Origin: an uncultured Propionibacteriaceae bacterium
Lineage (GTDB): Bacteria > Actinomycetota > Actinomycetes > Propionibacteriales > Propionibacteriaceae
NCBI GenBank assembly: GCA_937926975.1
Contig: CALBCJ010000011.1
Location: forward strand, 124,001-188,000
Length of the DNA stretch: 64,000 nt
Reading direction: 5' to 3'
The notes under the pieces are model-generated. The model made no database searches. It was not told where the DNA came from and worked only from the letters and a program-made list of their open reading frames with translations. The translations under genes were made by a program, and so were the position numbers. Each line of letters starts with the position of its first letter. Position 1 is the first letter of the stretch. Shown here in pieces: positions 62,654 to 64,000 of the stretch.

Positions 62654-63843
62654 GTCAGGGACCAGCGGTGGTTCAGCCGGTTCAGCCGTTCTGACATCAC
62701 CAGCCCGAGAACCGCCAGCAGTCCCAGGTACGGCGGCAGGACCCACATCCCGCTCCACTCGGCGACCACTCCCAGCAGAGGCGGCGCCAGGGTCGACCCC
62801 GTGTACGCAGCGGCCATCTGGATGCCGATGATCGCCTGGGAGCTCTCGGCGCCGAAGTTGGCGGGGGTGGAGTGGATGATCGCAGGGTAGACCGGGGCTG
62901 CCCCCAGACCGGCCAGCACCAGCCCGCCCAGCGACAGCCAGCCGACCGGCAGCGCGAGCAGCACCACCCCGGCCCCGATCGCGATGAAGCCCCCGCGGAT
63001 CAGGGCCCGGTCCCCGACCCGGTCGGCGAAGAACCCGGCCAGGAACCGGCCCGCGGTGATCCCGAGCAGGAACAGCGACCCGAAGGCCGCCGCAGTCGCC
63101 GGGCTGGTCCCGCGCTCGGAGACCAGGTAGGTCACGGCCCACAGGATCGAGGTGGACTCCAGGGCGCAGTAGGCGAAGAAGGCGATCAGGATCGACGGCA
63201 CCCCCGGGATCCGCAGCGCCCGCGACAGCGGCACTCGCCCGGCCGGTCGGGCGGAGTCGTCGGTCGGGGGGGAAGCCGAGACCGCCTGGACCGGGTGGAC
63301 CCGGGTCCACAGCGGCAGACTGACGACCAGGGCGGCCGTCAGCACCAGCTGCAGGACCCCGACGGTCCGGTACGCCGCGCTCCAGCCGAGCCCCGAGCCG
63401 ATCGCGTAGCTCATGATGAACGGTGAGACCGAGGCGCCCACGCCCCAAAAGCTGTGCAGCCAGTTCATGTGCCGGGCCGTGTAGTGCAGGGCGACGTAGT
63501 TGTTGAGCGCGGCGTCGACCGCGCCGGCGCCCAGCCCGTACGGGACCGTCCACACCAGCAGCACCCAGAACGAGTCGGTGACCGAGAACCCCAGCAGCGC
63601 AGCGGCAGTCATGGCGACACTGACGGCCGTCACCTTGCCGGCACCGAAGCGGTGGGTCAGACGCTCTGAGGCCAGGCTGGAGACGATGGTGCCGCTGGCG
63701 ATCAGGACCGTGAGGAAGCCGGCGAACGAGACCGGAACCCCCAGGTCCTGGTGCATCACCGGCCACCCGGAGCCGACCAGCGAGTCGGGCAGCCCCAGGC
63801 TGATGAAGGCCAGGTAGATGATCGCAAGCAGGAGCGCGTACAC
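62650..63843 (-). CDS. MFS transporter (sugar-type, FucP-like group)
   Basis: The 397-residue protein has twelve membrane segments. It starts MYALLLAIIYLAFISLGLPD, and has SLASERLTHRFGAGKVTAVS near 57, the region PYGLGAGAVDAALNNYVALH near 100, and the repeat RFLAGFFADRVGDRALIRGG near 264. The motif GLPDSLVGSGWP and the NWLH segment resemble the YbjJ/FucP-type MFS proteins that import sugars or small metabolites. GTG 63843 has GAAAGG and a TAGGAT box upstream. Substrate unknown. Confidence 0.85.
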   Translation of the reverse strand: MYALLLAIIYLAFISLGLPDSLVGSGWPVMHQDLGVPVSFAGFLTVLIASGTIVSSLASERLTHRFGAGKVTAVSVAMTAAALLGFSVTDSFWVLLVWTVPYGLGAGAVDAALNNYVALHYTARHMNWLHSFWGVGASVSPFIMSYAIGSGLGWSAAYRTVGVLQLVLTAALVVSLPLWTRVHPVQAVSASPPTDDSARPAGRVPLSRALRIPGVPSILIAFFAYCALESTSILWAVTYLVSERGTSPATAAAFGSLFLLGITAGRFLAGFFADRVGDRALIRGGFIAIGAGVVLLALPVGWLSLGGLVLAGLGAAPVYPAIIHSTPANFGAESSQAIIGIQMAAAYTGSTLAPPLLGVVAEWSGMWVLPPYLGLLAVLGLVMSERLNRLNHRWSLT

Positions 63844-64000
63844 AGGAGCCTTTCGTGGGGAGCGGGCCTGATCCTACCGGCGCCACCGGGTGCCTACCGG
63901 GCTCGCCGGTGACAGGAAACAATGCCACCATCAGTGCCCAGCGCAGGCCGGTGGTCCCGGCCTCGCGCAGGCCCGCGGACGACTCCGGGCTGACGAGCCG
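63844..64000. other. Right edge: promoter of the MFS gene, no supported gene
   Basis: The last 157 nt hold the minus-strand TAGGAT box for the MFS gene (about 63873-63878). A minus-strand frame is open to the window edge (VSPESSAGLREAGTTG), which could be the end of a gene lying beyond, but no stop or family match supports it. Confidence 0.3.

Noticed and set aside
63844..64000. Partial gene at the right edge
   Set aside because: An open frame exists but it has no stop, start or motif that supports a call.

Overview
The window is high-GC, densely coded DNA from an actinobacterium. The evidence is a mycothiol-dependent nitroreductase homologue, a class II DAHP synthase, a PknL-type PASTA kinase, a PimB-like glycosyltransferase, class C sortase pili, and many leaderless transcripts (a TAnnnT box 6-8 nt before the start codon). 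A member of the Propionibacteriaceae or a near relative is my best guess, but no rRNA or other marker settles it. I see no phage, IS element, plasmid function or CRISPR array.

Layout. 1-9.7 kb: the start of a MarR regulator, an acyl-CoA ligase coupled to a tandem hot-dog thioesterase, a TauE/SafE exporter, a GH13 alpha-glucosidase, an MFS exporter under a 20-bp palindrome, gnd, and a LacI regulator. 9.7-14.2 kb: a short repeat cluster, then a LarA-family epimerase divergent from uxaC-uxuB across a shared palindrome. No mannonate dehydratase is present. A mannonate-to-gluconate epimerase would join uxaC/uxuB to the neighbouring gnd. 14.3-22.3 kb: solitary pyrB; nitroreductase, galM, rpiB, small gene and nei (the order of M. 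tuberculosis Rv2466c-Rv2464c apart from the insertions); a frameshifted hexose-6-phosphate epimerase; an orphan sugar-binding lipoprotein; an unknown gene. 22.4-27.4 kb: tRNA-Gly and a three-gene sortase/pilin operon. 27.5-36.8 kb: cell-envelope and central genes (NlpC/P60, PimB-like transferase, glucokinase, plsC coupled to a two-component system, aroG, ltaE).

36.8-45.4 kb: xthA, an MBL-fold hydrolase, the remnant of a Gfo/Idh oxidoreductase, then a sugar ABC operon whose ATPase gene carries a frameshift, followed by a LacI regulator and a fucose/arabinose-isomerase-like enzyme. 45.4-51.1 kb: a LacI-lacZ-GPH symporter lactose or galactoside locus. 51.3-58.5 kb: an unknown gene, pknL, a ThiE-like gene, a membrane-anchored barnase-type RNase with its barstar, a polyprenyl diphosphate synthase and metF. 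Gene content here and around aroG recalls the M. tuberculosis Rv2172c-Rv2190c neighbourhood. 58.5-64 kb: a MerR/carboxymuconolactone-decarboxylase pair, a broken arginase gene, the nadR-pnuC/nrtR NAD-salvage locus with two matching operators, and an MFS transporter.

Theme: sugar and uronate scavenging under local LacI control (three LacI regulators, two binding proteins, lacZ, GH13, uxaC/uxuB), placed between conserved actinobacterial housekeeping blocks. Several loci are decaying or carry single-base errors: the 18.9 kb epimerase, the 38.8 kb ATPase, the 38.4 kb oxidoreductase, the 59.5 kb arginase, and a missing start codon at 29.0 kb.
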